A stretch of 64,000 nt of DNA from Nymphaea colorata (Eukaryota > Streptophyta > Magnoliopsida > Nymphaeales > Nymphaeaceae): the NCBI RefSeq assembly GCF_008831285.2, contig NC_045139.1, positions 16,040,354-16,104,353 on the forward strand. Reading direction: 5' to 3'. The notes beneath the pieces were generated by a model, which saw only the letters and a program-made list of their open reading frames with translations, had not been told where the DNA came from and ran no database searches. Shown in pieces: positions 26,901 to 38,811 of the stretch (position 1 is its first letter; every line of letters starts with the position of its first letter). A program made the translations under genes and the position numbers.

Positions 26901-28979
26901 TGAAACAAATTCTGATACTGTTGAAGCAAGAGAAGGTTACAAAGTTCAGAAGATTGCGTAACTAAGGATGTTTAGAAGGACAATTGATTTGTTCGAATGA
27001 GTACATAGTTCACCAAAAACTTGTACAATTCATGAGCATCACACAGCAAGCTGAGAAACATAAATGATGGACAGCGACAAATAAAGAAGTACAAGCATTA
27101 CAAGAGGTATTATGAATAGTTACAAGCAAAAATATAGTACCCTCTGAGTTGTGCTGCTTTCCTAATCATATGTATCCATATGTTAGATTATCCACAAAAA
27201 TTGCACTTAGGAATGAGGAATGAGTATGATTTCAATTACAAAAAAATCAGAAGATTCCACAACTAAGGATGTTTAGAAGGACAATTGATCATATTGAACT
27301 TGTTTGAATGAGTACATAGTTCACCAAAAACTTGTACAAATCATGAGCATCACACATCAAGCTGAGAAACATAAATGCTGTACACAGGCAAATAAAGAAA
27401 TACAAGCATTACAAAACGTAGTATGAATAGTTATAAGCAAAAATAACCCTCTGTGTTGTGCCTCTTTCCCATCCTATGTATCCATATGTAAGATTAGCCA
27501 CAAAAATTGCAGTTACGAATGAGGAATGATTATGATTTCCAACACAAAGTATGGTATGAATCTGACATCAGAAATTCCAAAACAAATTCGCCTAACAATA
27601 ATATACTTACGGATGGGTGCACAAAAAATTTACTTACAGCTTACACTGGATTTAACAATTACTCTTCTTTACTTGCTGTTGGTCTCATGTCATTGTTTAT
27701 GTAATAAAGACCAGGTCTCAATGCAAGCAAAGATATTAAGTACTGAAACCTAGAAGGTTAGGGTTGCCAAGGCAGAACCATGGAAGGTTTCACGCATGCT
27801 GTTGATACATTTGGAGCATAGCTATACAGAATTTTGAACATCGTTTGATATAGAGTGAACCGTGTATATCCAATTTTCCTGTAAATACAAAATTCTTATT
27901 CCATCTCGTCATCTAAGTGCTGCACTGTCATTAGAGAATAAAGCAGCCAACATATAGCTCTTGACTCCCCTCCCACATAAACACCTATCAGGGATGCGGA
28001 AGCTGATGCCTGACTTATAACTGCCTCTTTTCTTGAAAAAAATCAGTTTTTCCTTCAACATCTCAGCTGAAGACAAAAAACTGCAAGTCATCTAGAACAT
28101 TGATAATCACAACCTGCTATCTCAAAAATCAGGTATTGTCCGGTCTTTACTGTCATCAACAACGCGTACCATGGTACTAGAAGCATTTTACAATGCTTCA
28201 AGTTCCAATCGTCCCGCCCTAGTCGACACTACAAGTGGATGCAACTTCAGATGCTGATTAATAAACACTCGTTTCTGTGATGAAAAATGGTTACAACTCC
28301 GATGGTTGCCCTCAAAAATGCATGTTGGCAGGTCGAGCCACCAGAAAGCAAACCCGTCGGTAAGAAAAAGGCATAAGCAGAATTCTGCGTGTCATAGGCG
28401 TGCATTCTGCCAAGGATTGAGGAAAAAATAACAACGTCTTACTGAACACAGGAAAAGTAACTCAACACAATTGAAAACATAGCCAAGATCTTCGCCTTCT
28501 CAAACTACATAATCACACAACAAGTCGACCAGCGACCGGTTTATTAAGACGTGCAACAGAATTGATTGCAACTGTTCATGAAGCGCATTTATTTAGTTGA
28601 TGAGACAGAGAGAGACAGAGAGAGAGAGAGAGAGATGACATGATGGTATCATAGGAAAAATTAATCGCGACCACACTCAGGGACAACGGCACAGAGAAGC
28701 CAGAAAAGGGAAAGGTACCTGGGTGGGGAGATAACGGAGGACGTTAGCTTGGTTTCCCCTCCACAGGGAGAGAATGCCCTCTTCCCTGAGCACCCTCCTG
28801 AAGCAATCTCTAACTCCACAGTAAGGGTCGCAGAGTTGCCCCCGCTTCTGCAACTCCCCTTGGTTCTGCAACAGCAGCTTCACCCTCTCCATGGGAGCTG
28901 CCGCGCTCTTGGCGACCGCAGCCGCGAACCCACCCATCACGAAATCCGCCACCAAATTCTGTCCCGGGCTGCTGCCCAT
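23920..28979 (-). CDS. ER-ANT1: ER-ANT1-like adenine nucleotide carrier (three exons, 312 aa)
   Basis: Exons: 28979-28719 (87 codons), 25192-24821 (124 codons), 24225-23920 (101 codons plus stop). Introns start GTACCT and GTACTG and end GAGCAG and TTGCAG. The protein has the three repeats of the mitochondrial carrier family. The repeat signatures are PMERVK (29-34), YHLDYARTR (133-141) and [11 protein letters not shown] (233-243); RRRMM marks ATP/ADP exchangers. There is no N-terminal mitochondrial extension. The N-terminus (ADFVMGG...[19 protein letters not shown]), the segment [19 protein letters not shown] and the C-terminal [19 protein letters not shown] fit Arabidopsis ER-ANT1 (306 aa) as I remember it. 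That protein exchanges ATP and ADP across the ER membrane. ER location is inferred from similarity. In repeat 2 the usual Pro is His, which I believe is a family trait. Intron 1 (3.5 kb) holds a tandem duplication. Confidence 0.9.
24478..24665. mobile_element. Dispersed-repeat fragment inside ER-ANT1 intron 2
   Basis: The stretch starts GGGCTGGGCATCGGGATC, runs into AT-rich sequence, then GGCCGACTTAGGCTCGGCC and CGGACCGGCCC. GC-rich, self-complementary blocks next to an AT-rich core are typical of decayed plant repeats. Class is not determined. Confidence 0.35.
26647..26681. repeat. (TA)n-rich microsatellite in ER-ANT1 intron 1
   Basis: An ATATATACACATACATATATAT-type run, imperfect. Confidence 0.7.
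26947..27546. repeat. Tandem duplication, two ~300-bp copies in ER-ANT1 intron 1
   Basis: Copy 1 is about 26947-27247 and copy 2 about 27248-27546. Shared blocks in the same order include AACTAAGGATGTTTAGAAGG, GAGTACATAGTTCACCAAAA, AAGCTGAGAAACATAAATG and TACAAGCATTACAA. Differences are scattered, with a few short indels. There is no coding frame, and it is not flanked by recognisable transposon ends. Confidence 0.9.
28616..28636 (-). repeat. (CT)n microsatellite in ER-ANT1 intron 1
   Basis: GA on the plus strand, so CT in the sense of the carrier gene. It begins about 80 bases after the exon 1 donor. Confidence 0.85.
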
Positions 28980-30121
28980 TCTTTCCTTTCTTCTCTTGCC
29001 CTTTCTCTTCTTCTCTAGTATTAGTATTCCGATCTCCTGGTCTTCTGCGCTCGGTGGACAGATTGGTGGTGGTGTTTATTGCAAGCAGCAAGGGGAGGAT
29101 TCAGAAGAGGAAGCATAATAGCGCCAACATGAAGATGGGAACTTGGCTTTTCCTTCTCCTCCTCCTCATTGTTGTCCAATAATGAGACTCAATACCAAAT
29201 CACCCGACCAACGGTACATACACAGACATGTGAAGGCGAGGGAGAGGCGTCCACAACTCTTAATACAGATCAGATCCCGTCCATCTATAGATTTAAGCGG
29301 CAAGAAGAAAACATAGATGAGGGAACCCAAAAATGATCCTGGTCCGCATGAAATACGCCTCCTTTCCCTGTTTCTCCACCAAAAAAATTTCCGGACAATG
29401 GAAATGGAAGGCTAACAGAAGCCACTCCAGGGGGCCCTGCCGAGTTGCCAAAAATAACCGAGCGTTTGTGATACAGACTCCCAAGTTAATCAAAGCTTCA
29501 CAAAAAAGAAAAAGGAAAAAAAAAAAAGATAGAAAAGCATCTAGTCGATGCAGAACCTGACAAAACTTGGTTTCATAAATTTTTCTGCGAGGAGTCCACT
29601 CGATGGCAATCCTGAACAATTCTCACTTGTACTTATAACTTGATAATCTTGTTTATCCGTTCAAAAAGTGGAACTTGAAGCTTTTGCTAATCCAGAAAAA
29701 GGTTTCATGTTGCATTGGACGAATGAAATTTTAACTGCTGTTCATTGTGGAATCAAACAGCGAGGGGACTGATTTTCTTTTATATTGGCAAATTCATCGT
29801 ATAACATGAACAACAAACAATTTTACGCGTTCAAACATCTAATAAACTATCAAAATGGATGAGGGTGACACGCATACAAGTCTGAGAGAAATTCTTTTTA
29901 GTGGCGACGTGGGCTGTATGGGATTGGGTTAGTTGTTTGTGCTTATCTTGCGTATCTTAGGTTGCCACCCTTCTTAAGATATTTGACAATACGTGTTTTA
30001 AGCCTTTGATTTTCGACATCAATTCCTCGAATTTTTCAATGAACCAAAAGCATGTCTAATATTTTGGGGAGATAGAGAAATGGAGGAAGGAGGTTTGACT
30101 CCTAGAATTAAATACTCTTTT

Positions 30122-30242
30122 TATTCATTTAAAAAAAATACTTAGTTTAAAATTTTGATTTTTCATAAATTTAAATATGCATTCCTATTCATTTAAAAAA
30201 GTACTTGTTTAAAATTTTGATTTTTCATACATTTAAATATGC
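30122..30242. repeat. Tandem duplication, two ~58-bp copies
   Basis: TATTCATTTAAAAAA...TTTAAAATTTTGATTTTTCAT...TTTAAATATGC occurs twice, at 30122-30180 and 30186-30242, with a few differences. Confidence 0.85.
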
Positions 30243-30480
30243 AAATCGCATGTATACAATTAAAATTAGTGACGACAACCTAATAAGAAATCCAAAAGGC
30301 ACTTTAGCCATAGCCTGTACATAAACTTCTTTTGAGTTCTTATTAGACACTCTAATGTTTACAACTTATTAAGCTAAGGCTTGCTAAGCTAAGGACCACT
30401 GGCAGAGTAGAAAATTTTATCAAATGACGTTTACTTTAATGGGTTGGGTGCATATGGGCATTGAAGTGAGTTTGGTGTGG

Positions 30481-30660
30481 GCCATGGGCGGAGAGAGGGG
30501 GGGCGCCTAGGCCATAGCCCCACCCTGGCCAATGAAAAAAAAAATACATTGAAAAAAAATAAAATTTTTTAATTCTGCCATATATTTTTTGGATTTGAAT
30601 TCAATTTGGTCTTACCCAGATCCAGAGGTTGGACTGTCGGCCCGCCCCTAAAGAAAATCT
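30481..30660 (+). mobile_element. Decayed repeat, copy 1 (GC-rich end, A-rich core)
   Basis: It starts near GGGCGGAGAGAGGGGGGGCG, continues CTAGGCCATAGCC, then an A-rich core, and ends near GGCCCGCCCCTAAAGAAAAT...CTGGCTGAACCC. An inverted, similar copy lies at 31185-31350. These sequences resemble a common class of short plant dispersed repeats whose ends read GGCGGAG and CTGGCT. I cannot name the family. Confidence 0.4.
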
Positions 30661-31052
30661 TCTGGCTGAACCCAAGTCAAGCTTTTTCCTAATAAAAATT
30701 TTCAAGAAGTGGTGTTAGCTGGCATAAGCAATAAACCACACCAGCCCACATATAGCTCCACAGATCCATCCAATTTAGTGAATATATAATTCAGCGCTTT
30801 AGCCCAATAGAATGAGAATTAAAAAAAAAAAATTATAAACATTAAATTTGAAAGAAAATAAATAAATATGGCTGAACATATGACAATTCTTAGTCGGCCG
30901 ATTTCCATAAGTAACACAATCTTAGGAGGCATGAAAAATAAATCTCAAAGACAATCTCTTCACAAAAGGGACTAAAGCAAAGTAGCAGATTCACTTTAAA
31001 ATGGAACGAATGAGGAACACTTGATCATTAATCAAGAATAGTATACACACGA

Positions 31053-31158
31053 ACACAACAAGTCAATACTACGTACGTGCCCACCTTAGTGTCAACTGAT
31101 GTTGATGTATATCAGTTGATACTAAGGTGGGCACGTACGTAGTATTGACTTGTTGTGT
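31053..31158. repeat. Near-perfect hairpin: 48-bp arms, 10-base loop
   Basis: Arm 31053-31100 pairs with 31111-31158 around the loop GTTGATGTAT. I checked the pairing base by base: the only non-Watson-Crick pair is G31091 with T31120. The arms include ACGTACGTGCCCACCTTAGT and its complement. Weaker pairing extends outward on both sides. It could be a foldback element, a young MITE or a small-RNA precursor. Confidence 0.95.
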
Positions 31159-31184
31159 GTTATATATATATTTTTTTTGGAGGC

Positions 31185-31350
31185 AGGCCAAACGATCTGC
31201 GAGTCGGGCCAACAAAAGCGACAGGTCAGCCCAAGAAGAACGATGAGTTGGGCCAAACTAAAAAATTTGATTTTTCAATATAATTTTTTTTCCTGCATTC
31301 CCCCTAGCCATGGCCCAGCCGCCCCGCCCCCCCCCCCCCCCCCCCGCCCC
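31185..31350 (-). mobile_element. Decayed repeat, copy 2 (inverted) with poly-C tract
   Basis: Read on the minus strand it gives GGGCGGGGCGGCTGGGCCAT, GGCTAGGGGGAATGCAGG, then AAAAAAAATTATATTGAAAA. This parallels the repeat at 30481 on the plus strand. Its GC-rich end abuts a poly-C run (about 31328-31345) and then a (TA)n run (31361-31382). Confidence 0.4.
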
Positions 31351-34300
31351 TCCTCCCTTATATATATATATATATATATATAAAGCAGGTAATAAAATGA
31401 AGAATGAAGGAAAATGTTGACCTTTCTAAGTCTATTTGGCCCAAAATAGATTCATGTCGCAAATAAGCTTCTTAATTAGCATTTAAGCTTTTTGGTTGCA
31501 TAAATATGTAACTTGATGATCTCGAAAATTATCTTTGTGGAATTCCCCTTGGGTATCAGATCACTTGGAGCAAGTTACGAAATTGCTTAATACAGAAACT
31601 CAGTTCAATAATTAGTGGGTCAAATTTGTTTCCCTCTTCACATATTTTGTTGGGGAGGGAGGCAAAGGCTTATTTTCTAAAAAATATGAAAAGCTAATTT
31701 TTCTAAAGTCCAAAAAGGGTCCTCTCCTGTTCCACATTGCAGAGAGCTTGTTCTGTAAATTATTATTATGAATATATGGATACTAACACATTATGGTGAG
31801 TACCCGCTTAGATCCATAGATGTCAACAGGTTAGAAGCTGGCATAGCTAACTTAACCATTCTTAATTAAACAGAGAAAAGCCATAGAGATGAAAATATTA
31901 GCTTCGGGGACAAAATCTTTGCAGCTTCATAGATCAAAAACTTCAAAAATTCAAAAGCTTTCTATGTTTTGGTTTAATTGCTTCTTCTGTTCTTTTAGAA
32001 GTAAGCGATGCACGAGCAATTAGCACCATGTTGGATATGGACATGCTTTCTATTGTTAACTTGTATTACCCTTTCAAAATTGGAATCACCTTGAAGTTCT
32101 TCTTGGTTTGTTAAATTATATTTCATATATTAATAAGATAATATTGCATACAAAGACAAAAGAAGTTTGTCATCGCACTTCCTCATCTATAAATGTCTAC
32201 TTCGAATGAGTTATACCATTTAAGCTAGGATCCTCCTCATCTGACAACCCCATCTTGGCACATCACATGAATCAAACCAGCTACATGCTACCAACCCGAC
32301 CAATTGCACCGTTTTTGGATGAGTAAGAAGAGTATTTCATCTTACCATTCGGATGATAGCCGAAGCTCTCACCATACCTCTCATCTTCATAAGGTACAAG
32401 GTCTGCTTTGAGTATCTCGAAAGTATGGTTCCCACCACATTTCAACTTGCATAATATGTAACCTCTCATTTATAGTATAAAAAGTTGACACCTCAAGGAT
32501 TTAAATCAAGAACTGACTTGCGCCAATCCCATAGAAAACAATCAACTAAGTTTTTGATGCACTACTTTTCAACCTATTCTTTGTAGAAGAAACAAGTGCT
32601 CTCTTTGCCTCACACCAGCCAAATGGGATCAATGGACTCATGTCTCTCTGGATCTTTTAAAAATCAAAAGTTTTAGAAATTTTAGAAAATATTACATCAA
32701 AACCGTGCTTTAGTTTCCAACCGATCCACTTTTCATCCATTTATACCATCAAACCTAGAGATGGGTTCCTTCTCTTTGTGCAATTTCAAAATGTGGAGCC
32801 ATGAGAACAAATGTTATCTGAAATTTTTTAAGACTATGATTAGGCCGTTTTTATACTTACTGGATGTATATATATATATATACAAAGCAAGTGATGTTAT
32901 GGATATGATTTTATATTTTAATAATAAGAGTCTATGTTTCAGCGATTTTCTATTAGAACAGTCAAAAAAATTTGGACCAAACAAAAAGAGAGAGAAAGAG
33001 AGTTTGAGAGTTCAACAACGGCGGGCAAAAAGTTGGTGGTAGTGTAAGGTGATGTATGGTGACACTGAGGGCGATGTATGGAAGCTATCTAAGTCTATGA
33101 TAATGACACAAAATGGGTTCAACCACACGTTCAGCTTTAAGAGATAGTTTGACGTCAGCAACAAGTTGTTTTAGTTTTATGAATTAATCAACAAAATTAA
33201 GGTAGATGAATGAAACACAGTGTTATAATGTATTATGAACATGTCTCAATTTGTTCAATAGGTTCATGAAATAGTAACAGTTGTTTAAAAGCTTTAAAAT
33301 AAAAATAAGGTTTTACTAAAGAAGAATCACAAGGGACTAAGGAGAATATGAGCGTTAAACTTTTTTGTAAGGGCTGAACAGTATTTTCAAAATTTTTATG
33401 AGGCCTGGAGAATTTTTTTTTTTAATTTTTACTGCGGTCAAATTTAAAATTAAATTAGTAAATCTTATTTTTGCAAAATGTGAGGAAGTTCCCTCCGTTT
33501 GAATATGGTGAAAACTAGACAACCATATTTTAACTAGTGCGTTGGTAATAACTTAATATGAGGCCCTTTCTGATCAAAGGGTGCTTTTTTTTTTTAAGAA
33601 CATTTTCCCTTTTGTTTAAGGATATTTTTTTGATACTTTCATCTTCATAGAAAAAATATTTTTTTTTTCTTTTTCAAATAATTGTGTACTTGAAACTCCA
33701 AGGGTTGAGAAGAAGGCCAGAACTTTACCAACCAATTTCAATTGGAGGACGTAGTCAAGTGTGACATGCGTGATAAGAGATGATCATAAAAACCTATAAT
33801 TTGAAATACATTTAAGGTTTATATTCGACAGAAGAGATAAGTGAAGACTTCGTGGGACATGAAGAGATATAGGTGGAGACTCCATGGGACGTATGTCCCA
33901 CGGAGCTCAATCTGAACTCTTGGTCATAGTCGACTTGGGTCAAGTTATATGAGACAACCCCATAAAATTTGGGTCGCTACTTTAAAACCAATTAAAAATG
34001 TGTTAGCTATATATTTAATGCCTCATAAAAAAAATAAATCTTGTTTCACTCTTGCTCATACTACAATTAATTGCATTGAAAAAAATATCGGATTTAAAGG
34101 TCTGATGTTTAATTTTAAAATTCTAAACATTTTTTATGAAAGCCATCAAATAGTTATTTGAAAAAGAAAAAAAATTATATAAAAGTTGGGAAAAAAGAAA
34201 AGGAGAGAGAGAGAGAATGATTGAAGAAGAGAGTCTGATCATAAATGGAGTTTTTAAATCACGAGGAATCAGACACCTCATAAAATCTAACTTGGAAGGC

Positions 34301-34627
34301 CGCCATATTATATATATAAAAGAAAAAAAAAAACTATATCTTCAAAACTAAAACCGCGTGACCACTTGCTCCTTGCCCGCGGGGTCCACCCACCAACCGA
34401 AGCCTGGCCATGTGCGATTTTAACTTTTTAAATCACCGACCGACACGTTAACAATATTTTCAAATGCTACCAGTAACGGAACTCGTGTGCACGAACCTGA
34501 ATTAAGAAATTTTCCGTTTAAGGGCTTACCTACAAAAATATGCCCCGAATGATGTTTCTCTTATCAACCGGAATCCTCACTCTAATTCACATTACATCAT
34601 GAATCTTTTTACGCTTTTCACATAGCT

Positions 34628-34685
34628 CATGTTATCTTACGGAACTTTATACATATAGTTCATGTTATCTTACGGAACGTTATAC
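34628..34685. repeat. Short tandem duplication, 32-bp unit
   Basis: CATGTTATCTTACGGAAC is present twice, 32 bases apart, each followed by TTATAC. Confidence 0.85.
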
Positions 34686-34928
34686 TTCTCGCTTATCTTA
34701 GAGCTTAAAAAAAGAAAATACTCTAGTGCCGCTGCATTTATCTATGACGGGTTTGTTGTGAGCAATGGCGAAAGTTGGCCATTGTTTGAGAGCAGGCTTG
34801 TATCAGAGAAAATGGAAAGCATGAAGCCCATTTTTAGGTTACGGCAAAAAGCGTAAGCCTCAAACAAAACATCTCAAATAAACCGAACTAAGTATATACT
34901 TCCAAGTCCTCTAAAATAAGGATAATGT

Positions 34929-35017
34929 TTTTCACTTTCAAATTCCTTGGAAGATAACTAATAATAAAAAATTTTCACTTTCAAATTCCTTGGAAGATAC
35001 TAATAATAATAAAAATT
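34929..35017. repeat. Tandem duplication, ~44-bp unit
   Basis: TTTTCACTTTCAAATTCCTT followed by GGAAGATA and AATAATAAAA occurs twice in a row. Confidence 0.85.
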
Positions 35018-35491
35018 TTAGAGTTAAAAGGGTTGATTTAAGACATAGGTAGGAAGCGAGACACCATCAACACAAAAATAATACTTACTAATATCAAACT
35101 GACAACTGAACTTTCACCTCTATTTCAATGTGATCAACTATGCTATGCTATGCTTCTTTTAACATAAATCTCAATGCAAACAACTATGTTATGCCCCTTA
35201 ATATAAATTTCAATAGATGATAAATTATGCAGTTAAATTGCACACTGATTAACTTCTCCCCCCTTGGGCTCTCGGTCCACCTACCAACCGCACCCAACCG
35301 ACCCCAACCAAACACACATGACATGGGGCCCGCCTCCCACCAAACAGCGTGGTCCCCACCTCCTTGTACTGGGGACGAGACGCGCCACCTTAGCTATTGT
35401 TGGGCCCCACCACCGCGACTATTGGATGGTTGGTAGCATCACCAACCGAGTCGGGCACTGCAGTGGCTGGTGCAAAGGATGCAGGAGGAGC

Positions 35492-35498
35492 TATAAAT
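35492..35498 (+). promoter_or_regulatory. TATA box of the SAM synthase gene
   Basis: TATAAAT sits in GC-rich surroundings, about 100 bases before the leader-intron donor. That places the expected transcription start at roughly 35520-35530. Confidence 0.6.
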
Positions 35499-35597
35499 TC
35501 GGTGGTCCGCTCAAGGGGATTCCTCACCCTCTAAACTTCAAAGATCATAGTTCCTGAGATCTGAGGAAGCAGTTGCCCGATCGTCTTTGTCAAGGAG

Positions 35598-36181
35598 GTA
35601 TGTGCTTTCTGCAATTTCTTACAGGATCTCTTTTCCTCTGTTCCTTGTTCTGTTCTGTGCTGTAGTCTCCGCTTTCGGGCAGCTGTTTAGTGAAGTCTGA
35701 GAAAGGATTATTGGTTCCTGAACCCAAAGTTCAGGTATCGATATCCAATTGTTCATAAGCACCATGTACAGGTGCAATTTCTTCACCTTCCTCAGACAGG
35801 GATAGAGGCAGAACAGAGTCAGAATTTTCAGTTCTACGCTGAAATAACACCCACTTTGTTGTTTAAGCTTCAAGATTCTAGTTCGATGTGCGGATAGGAT
35901 TTTTTTTAGTGACACAAGTACTTGCATGCACGAAAAAGGACCATACCAATGTCTTGAGACGAGTAATTACTCTTAATTGTATTGACTGTAGGCTATAATT
36001 TGCTTAGTGTACTTCCGTTCTTGATCATAAGCTCACAGAAACCGCTTATGATTTTGTCGAGTGCCAATTATGTATTCTGGCCGGCAGATCTCATCCCCTA
36101 GATATCAAATTTGGCCAATTATTTCCACTTCCTTGGAATACTTTTCTGATTGAAGCATTCTTTTATGTCTCCCACGAGCAG
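35598..36181 (+). other. Leader (5' UTR) intron of SAM synthase
   Basis: The donor is CAAGGAG|GTATGT and the acceptor is CACGAGCAG. The acceptor lies immediately before the start codon, so translation begins at the first base of exon 2. The intron is T-rich. Leader introns are common in plant SAM synthase genes and often raise expression. Confidence 0.75.
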
Positions 36182-37357
36182 ATGGACACCTTCCTCTTCA
36201 CCTCCGAGTCTGTCAATGAGGGCCATCCTGACAAGCTCTGCGATCAGGTATCAGATGCCATACTTGATGCCTGCCTGGAACAGGATCCTGACAGCAAGGT
36301 TGCATGTGAAACGTGCACCAAGACAAACATGGTGATGGTATTTGGTGAGATCACCACCAAGGCAAACATCAACTATGAAAAGATTGTTAGAGACACCTGC
36401 AGGGAGATTGGATTCGTCTCTGCTGATGTTGGCCTCGACGCAGACCACTGCAATGTCCTGGTGAACATCGAGCAGCAAAGTCCAGACATTGCTCAAGGTG
36501 TGCATGGCCACCTTACCAAGAAGCCAGAGGAGATTGGAGCTGGAGACCAAGGCCACATGTTCGGGTATGCAACCGATGAGACACCTGAACTCATGCCCCT
36601 CACCCATGTCCTGGCGACAAAGCTCGGTGCAAAACTCACAGAAGTCAGAAAGAATGGAACCTGTCCATGGCTGAGGCCTGATGGCAAGACACAGGTCACT
36701 GTTGAGTACAAAAATGAAGGGGGTGCCATGGTCCCACTTAGAGTTCACACTGTTCTCATCTCCACACAGCATGACGAAACAGTCACAAACGATAAGATAG
36801 CAGCAGATTTGAAAGAACATGTGATCAAACCTGTTGTTCCATCAGAATATCTTGATGAGAAAACCATATTTCACCTGAACCCATCCGGCCGATTTGTCAT
36901 TGGGGGACCTCATGGTGATGCAGGCCTTACTGGTAGGAAGATCATTATTGACACCTATGGAGGATGGGGTGCACATGGAGGTGGTGCATTCTCTGGAAAG
37001 GACCCAACCAAGGTTGACAGAAGTGGCGCCTACATTGTTAGGCAGGCAGCAAAGAGTGTGGTGGCATCAGGCCTCGCTCGCCGTTGCCTAGTGCAGGTCT
37101 CCTATGCCATTGGTGTGCCTGAGCCGCTCTCTGTCTTTGTGGATACCTACAAGACAGGCAAAATCCCAGACAAGGATATACTGGCCCTGATCAAGGAGAA
37201 CTTTGATTTCAGGCCAGGGATGATCTCTATCAATTTGGATCTGAAGAGGGGAGGCAATTTCAGGTTCCAAAAGACTGCTGCCTATGGCCATTTTGGACGC
37301 GATGATGCAGATTTCACATGGGAGATCGTTAAGCCACTCAAGTGGGAAAAGGCCTAA
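36182..37357 (+). CDS. SAMS: S-adenosylmethionine synthase (391 aa)
   Basis: A single uninterrupted coding exon makes S-adenosylmethionine from methionine and ATP. This cytosolic/nuclear enzyme supplies the methyl donor and the precursor of ethylene and polyamines. All family hallmarks are present: the ATP-binding [16 protein letters not shown] (14-29), signature 1 [15 protein letters not shown] (119-133), the conserved [18 protein letters not shown] region (244-261), and signature 2 GGGAFSGKD (266-274). Lys and Asp residues of the active site (D17, K18, K273, D274) are intact. The length matches plant SAMS proteins (390-396 aa). The start follows the leader intron directly, and [18 protein letters not shown] is a typical plant SAMS N-terminus. 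Third-position G/C is higher than in the surroundings, as expected for a highly expressed gene. The long antisense open frames across it are shadows. Confidence 0.98.
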   Translation: MDTFLFTSESVNEGHPDKLCDQVSDAILDACLEQDPDSKVACETCTKTNMVMVFGEITTKANINYEKIVRDTCREIGFVSADVGLDADHCNVLVNIEQQSPDIAQGVHGHLTKKPEEIGAGDQGHMFGYATDETPELMPLTHVLATKLGAKLTEVRKNGTCPWLRPDGKTQVTVEYKNEGGAMVPLRVHTVLISTQHDETVTNDKIAADLKEHVIKPVVPSEYLDEKTIFHLNPSGRFVIGGPHGDAGLTGRKIIIDTYGGWGAHGGGAFSGKDPTKVDRSGAYIVRQAAKSVVASGLARRCLVQVSYAIGVPEPLSVFVDTYKTGKIPDKDILALIKENFDFRPGMISINLDLKRGGNFRFQKTAAYGHFGRDDADFTWEIVKPLKWEKA

Positions 37358-38811
37358 AGTTAAACCTTTCTTACTGCTATATGCACTCAGAGTGCACAAA
37401 GTATTGGTCCATGGTGTGCCTGTTATTCTCTTTTCCCATTTTTCATGTTTTTGCCTCATTGAAATAATTGTGCAAGTGAGATGTCTTGTTTGGGAGTAAA
37501 GCAGAGCGGAAAGAAAGAGCATTTGTATTGAGAAAAACCAGTCTGATCAGGCTATCAGACATAATTATGTAACATTTACTGGTTTTTCAGTTTTATCCTA
37601 ATAATAGCATTTACATTAATCAGTTCGAGTGTGAGAAAGTCTACAGATACCCAAGGACAACTGCAGAGACAGGGTTGCAGCAACAGGGGACAAATAGATA
37701 GAGGCTAATGGTATCAATAATGTAGGCATGCAATTAGCCACGTGATTATCTTTAAAAAGGCATAGCAGTTTCTACATTGAAATTTTTTCCTGATGAGAGC
37801 TATGGATATGGTCCTTGTTCCTCTGTAGTCAAACTGCCTGAAGAAAGTGATGGAAGTTCTTTTATCTGTAATCTTCAGCACAAGAGTTTCCTCCAAACTA
37901 TCCAATGAGGTCCAAAATTCAGTTACTCATCAGCAACTGAAGCAAAAATGATCATAGTTCTTGAATTTATGAGCTTTTTCAGCTTTAATAATGGTGCTCT
38001 ACCCAGTTGTCATCACACGATTGTTGTTGTGCAACTACACCCAAGTTAGTTGTGAACAAGTGATGCTCATTTTTCAGGCTCGAACATCTTCAGTTCATTC
38101 TTTTCTTACTTTAAATGGTTGCTTTGTCATGTGTTATATTTGCTTGAAACTAGCCCAAGCTACCCTGACATCCAATGCTTATAGCTAAGGAAATATGGAT
38201 GTTGCAAATCAATTACATTTTGTGAGTCCAGGGAGAATCCCCTGATCACAACATATGATACGAGAGAAGGTAGAACAAGTACATGACCATGTGAAAAGAA
38301 AGTTGTAAGGGGTTGTTTATTTGCTTGTCATTCTTTTCCTAAAGTGCTGTTGCAGTAACTCAATCAACAAAGCCATTCATGTCTAGCTCTGTTTCCTTCT
38401 GTTCTGTATGGCAATATGTTGCCGTCAAAGGAACCAAAAACTTTGGGACTTCCCATTTATTTTTCTTGTTCCTAAATGAATGACAGGTACAAGCAGGCAA
38501 AGGCAAAGCACTGCAGCAGGCTCGACTAATATCAGGACAGAAGAAAAAGGATGTGGAGCAGAGAATATGATGCCATTTAAAAGAGTGGTGGCTTATCAAG
38601 GAAACAGACGTTCTTGACCCGCTTCTTGTAGCACTTTCTTCTCTTGAATTTTGGAGAAAAAATTCTTCGACTTGTACCCAGCAGCCCTTTTCTTCTCCAG
38701 GCATTTGAACTATGTAAAAGAACAGTACTACAAGCACCATAGACCACTTCATCCAGAAAGAGAGAAAAAGAAAAAGAAAAAAAGAGCATTGTAATGAACC
38801 AACTTTTTGAA
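37358..38811. other. Convergent 3' flanks of SAM synthase and the PAN protein gene
   Basis: 3' UTR of SAM synthase to about 37600, then spacer, then the 3' UTR of the minus-strand lectin/PAN gene. No other gene seen. Confidence 0.6.

Larger units (their letters stand above)
28980..35490. other. Gene-poor region between ER-ANT1 and SAM synthase
   Basis: The left end is the pyrimidine/purine-rich 5' flank of the carrier. The remainder is AT-rich and holds small tandem duplications, a strong hairpin, a poly-C run and related GC-rich repeat fragments, listed separately. I found no exon chain on either strand. Confidence 0.5.

Noticed and set aside
32281-32469. Minus-strand 62-codon frame
   Set aside because: Looked briefly like a plant transcription-factor fragment, but conserved residues do not line up.
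36251-36820. 189-codon antisense frame in SAM synthase
   Set aside because: Shadow of a strongly conserved sense gene; composition follows the sense codons.
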